Assembly: GCA_947498505.1 (NCBI GenBank)
Contig: CANMKG010000001.1
Location: forward strand, 868,001 to 932,000
Direction of reading: 5' to 3'
DNA: 64,000 bases
Source of the DNA: an uncultured Maribacter sp.
GTDB taxonomy: Bacteria; Bacteroidota; Bacteroidia; Flavobacteriales; Flavobacteriaceae
The notes below the pieces were generated by a model, which was given only the letters and a program-made list of their open reading frames with translations, had not been told where the DNA came from and searched no databases. Below are positions 61,328 to 64,000 of this stretch, one piece after another (position 1 is the stretch's first letter; each line of letters starts with the position of its first letter). A program made the position numbers and the translations under genes.

Positions 61328-64000
61328 TTATTTTGAATAATTAACTCTATATCGCCAAAAACTTATTGCTCCCAAAAGCAAAACTCCTAACACAGTATAC
61401 CATATAAAAGATGGTGTAATAACCTGCGCTCCGCTTGCATAACTGTGTAAACCAACTAGGTAAAAATTCACACCAAAATAAGTCATCATTATACTTCCAA
61501 AGGCAACAACTGAAGCGAAATTAAATCCCCATCTTCCTCTTAAACCAGGTACAATTCTCATATGAATTACAAAGGCATATATCATTATGGAAATTAGAGC
61601 CCAAGTTTCTTTGGGATCCCACCCCCAATAGCGCCCCCAACTTTCGTTAGCCCATTGACCTCCTAAAAAGTTACCAATAGTTAACATCACTAAGCCAACG
61701 GTTAATGCCAATTCATTTATAATCGTAAGCTCTTTTAAGTTAACTTCCATTCGTTTTTTATTCTTCTTATTCGTAAGAATAATTAAAATCAGTGAAACCA
61801 CTCCTAAAATCATACCTACAGTTAATGGCCCATAGCTACCGACAATTACGGCAACGTGAATCATTAACCAATAACTATCTAAAACCGGAACAAGATTTCC
61901 AATTGATGGGTCTACCCAGCTCTGATGCGCTATCCAAAGTAACATTGCGGTTACAAATGCAGAAGCCGCAATTGTCATATCACTTTTTCTTGCAAATAAT
62001 AACCCCATTCCCATAGTTGCCCATGAAACGTAAAGAATACTTTCATATGCATCACTCCAAGGAGCATGACCTGAAATGTACCAACGCAATACCAAGCCTG
62101 CAGTATGCCAAAAAAAGAAGAGCATTATGGTTCCTTTAAAAAAGTAAATCGCTACTCTCCAGATTTCTCGTTCTTTAAATATTTGAAAAATCAAAGTAAA
62201 AAACATTAACACGCCAAACATTGCGTAAAGCCTATAAAGATTGTTGAAAATGTTTAACTTGTTGTATAGTACTTCCGTTTTAATTTTTTCTTTAGAGGGT
62301 AATATTTCGCTACCATGATTTTGCTGATTTTTCTTAAATGCTTCAACCAAACGATCAGCACTAGAGTAGTCACCAGTACTTTGCGCTTTACGTAAAGTCA
62401 TTAAATAATAAGGGAAAGAGTTTTTTACAAAATTAGCATATAACGAATCGGAAACTTGATATTGTCCTCCACGATATTCAATTGCCGAAATCCACTTGTT
62501 ATTTTCATCTTCTAATAAAGGAAATATTTTTACTATTTGCCCACTTAATGCCTGATCCAAAAGGCTTAATCGCATACTAGCATCTTTAATATCTTGTTGG
62601 AATTTATTTGGATTGTTCGTGGACGTAGCATCCCTTAAAAAGGGTTCTAATTTGTAATTGCCATTATTGTCAAAAAAGTCAGTTGCCTTTGCAAAAGGTT
62701 CTCCAGATGGTATCCCAATTGTATTACGAATACTATCATTTTGTTTTTTCTTATCAACAGCAATAAATTCTATATTATACCAAACAGCGGGGTTTAACAT
62801 CATAGATAAAAACACCTGATCAGCATTCATATCCTCATACTTATCTTTTAAACTCAATTTCCGCAATAATTCAGACGAAAATGTGTTTATGGGTTTCATT
62901 CTACCCGCTTCATCTTGAAGAACAATTTCTCCAAACTTAGCTGCGTGCTCTTTAGAAACAATGGTAGTTTGTAAAACAGAATCTATTTGCTCCGTAGTGG
63001 GCATTAAATTATGATCATGTCCGTCTCCATCAAAATGCTCATGTTCTTGAGAAAAAGATGGTGCCATACAAGCACATAAAAATAGTAAGGTTAGTGCTGC
63101 TTTTTTTGTTTTTAATTTATCTAGTGATTTAGATAAGTCTCTAAATCTTGTTTTTCCATAAAACATAATTCCCATTAACCCTATATACAGAAGAAAATAA
63201 CCAAGATATGTAATCCATGTGCCCCAAAAATCGTGATTTACAGACAATTTAGTTCCTGCCTCATCGGGATCAAAACCAGATTGAAAAAACCGATACCCTT
63301 TATGATCCAATATATTATTCATAAAAATATCATAGTCAAATGAGCGTTCATCCTCTACAGTAACTTTACTCATAAAAGAAGCATAACCAGCCTCAGTACC
63401 AGGATATTTTTCAGCAATAAAATCATTTAATTTAATACTAAACGGAAGCTCATAAACTTTAGAGCCAAACAAAACAGAAAAATCTAAACCTCCTACTGTA
63501 AACTTTTTTGTAAAACTTGAGGTCCCCTTTCCTCCTAAAACCTTTTTCTGCATAGTTTCATTTGCTGTTTTTATTTCTAACACCAACGCATCTAAACTGG
63601 TTTCGTTAACTTCATCATCAGGAATTTTAACCACTCCGTGTGTTCCTCGAATTAAAGAATCAGGAATTACAAATTGCATTCCTGCTGTGTTGTAAAGCGA
63701 ACGTAATTGTAATGGCTGAATACTATCTTTACTTAACTTTCCTCTAAACTGATCTGCCATTCGCATAAAATCTCCATCAAAAGGAGAGTTTACTAAATAA
63801 ACACTATCTGTAGTACTTATGTTAATTGCTCCACTGGTCTCCTTGTTTAAAGCAAATAAAACACCATGAATACTTGCTACTTTTCCATGCTCTAGATAAT
63901 GTTCATGACGTTGTCCTTCACCGGCTTCAACAATTTTTAAAAATTGATTTCCATTTTCATCTGGCAACAAACCTTCTTTAGCTCCGCGAATAAAATCAAT
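61328..64000 (-). CDS. Cytochrome c biogenesis protein CcsBA (ResB-CcsA fusion), 5' cut
   Basis: The frame is open to the window edge (the TTG at 63970 is not a start). The visible part, about 890 codons, holds the end of a ResB/CcsB domain (SRGTHGVVKIPDDEV-like region) and its last membrane helices (WITYLGYFLLYIGLMGIMFY), a periplasmic segment with a His-rich patch (EHEHFDGDGHDHN), and the CcsA core with WANESWGRYWGWDPKETWAL, the haem-handling WWD-type motif, and six to eight helices. It loads haem onto apocytochromes c; the di-haem peroxidase in this window would be a client. The fused form is normal in Bacteroidetes. Confidence 0.92.
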   Translation of the reverse strand: MDFIRGAKEGLLPDENGNQFLKIVEAGEGQRHEHYLEHGKVASIHGVLFALNKETSGAINISTTDSVYLVNSPFDGDFMRMADQFRGKLSKDSIQPLQLRSLYNTAGMQFVIPDSLIRGTHGVVKIPDDEVNETSLDALVLEIKTANETMQKKVLGGKGTSSFTKKFTVGGLDFSVLFGSKVYELPFSIKLNDFIAEKYPGTEAGYASFMSKVTVEDERSFDYDIFMNNILDHKGYRFFQSGFDPDEAGTKLSVNHDFWGTWITYLGYFLLYIGLMGIMFYGKTRFRDLSKSLDKLKTKKAALTLLFLCACMAPSFSQEHEHFDGDGHDHNLMPTTEQIDSVLQTTIVSKEHAAKFGEIVLQDEAGRMKPINTFSSELLRKLSLKDKYEDMNADQVFLSMMLNPAVWYNIEFIAVDKKKQNDSIRNTIGIPSGEPFAKATDFFDNNGNYKLEPFLRDATSTNNPNKFQQDIKDASMRLSLLDQALSGQIVKIFPLLEDENNKWISAIEYRGGQYQVSDSLYANFVKNSFPYYLMTLRKAQSTGDYSSADRLVEAFKKNQQNHGSEILPSKEKIKTEVLYNKLNIFNNLYRLYAMFGVLMFFTLIFQIFKEREIWRVAIYFFKGTIMLFFFWHTAGLVLRWYISGHAPWSDAYESILYVSWATMGMGLLFARKSDMTIAASAFVTAMLLWIAHQSWVDPSIGNLVPVLDSYWLMIHVAVIVGSYGPLTVGMILGVVSLILIILTNKKNKKRMEVNLKELTIINELALTVGLVMLTIGNFLGGQWANESWGRYWGWDPKETWALISIMIYAFVIHMRIVPGLRGRWGFNFASVVAFGSIMMTYFGVNFYLVGLHSYASGAQVITPSFIWYTVLGVLLLGAISFWRYRVNYSK

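Overview
The window is AT-rich DNA from a member of the Flavobacteriaceae (Bacteroidetes), most likely a marine one. The evidence is indirect but consistent. Ribosome-binding sites are weak, one clear promoter has the Bacteroidetes TTTG / TAnnTTTG form, and many proteins are lipoproteins. Typical family genes include bacillithiol deacetylase BshB1, a fused ResB-CcsA cytochrome c biogenesis protein, a DUF5916 outer-membrane protein, a TIGR02757 protein and TPR-containing histidine kinases. Two carbohydrate-active enzymes (GH117-like and GH105) suggest use of algal or plant polysaccharides.

Layout. 0-3.9 kb: a LytS/LytTR two-component pair and a DUF5916 protein. 4-18.6 kb: mostly minus-strand small-molecule, stress and regulatory genes (GNAT, DMT, Crp/Fnr, LOG, SDR with TetR, ECF sigma factor, sterol desaturase, DinB/NTF2/TetR operon, MBL fold, SRPBCC with a frameshifted Crp/Fnr gene, AraC, GH117-like, DJ-1/PfpI). 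18.6-25.1 kb: hypothetical lipoprotein and membrane genes, CPBP protease, LytTR regulator, DUF885 and AraC. 25.1-37.6 kb: an accessory array described below. 37.7-64 kb: mostly core genes (folE, lolD-like, TIGR02757, FAS1 lipoprotein, PhoX-like lipoprotein with a di-haem peroxidase, S10 and M28 peptidases, RetSat/CrtI-like oxidoreductase, BAX inhibitor-1 protein, tRNA-His, two tandem TPR histidine kinases, bshB1, a Cys/Met PLP enzyme, a MATE transporter and ccsBA running off the window).

The main discovery candidate is the 25.1-37.6 kb array. It contains 14 palindromic spacers, almost all separating single minus-strand genes of unrelated function. Each spacer is built like an integron attC site: outer AAC/GTT boxes, an unpaired spacer, complementary inner boxes and a variable middle. 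The two ends that flank one gene match each other for about 10-15 bases, while the two ends of one spacer generally do not. That is expected if gene plus spacer moves as a circular cassette cut at the GTT. In addition, position 11 from the cut is A at all 13 readable gene-proximal starts and G (as the reverse complement) at all 11 readable ends. This is a constant A/C mismatch in an otherwise matched stem. The outer boxes vary from cassette to cassette rather than following the classical GTTRRRY form. No integrase is present in the window, so the array is CALIN-like or belongs to a different recombination system.

Other points of note: a +1 frameshift in a Crp/Fnr gene, an in-frame stop in a cassette lipoprotein gene, an oxidoreductase with no canonical start codon, a doubled palindromic operator on the SDR promoter with a terminator placed directly before its TetR gene, direct repeats flanking an AraC gene, and a GH117-like protein with altered catalytic positions.
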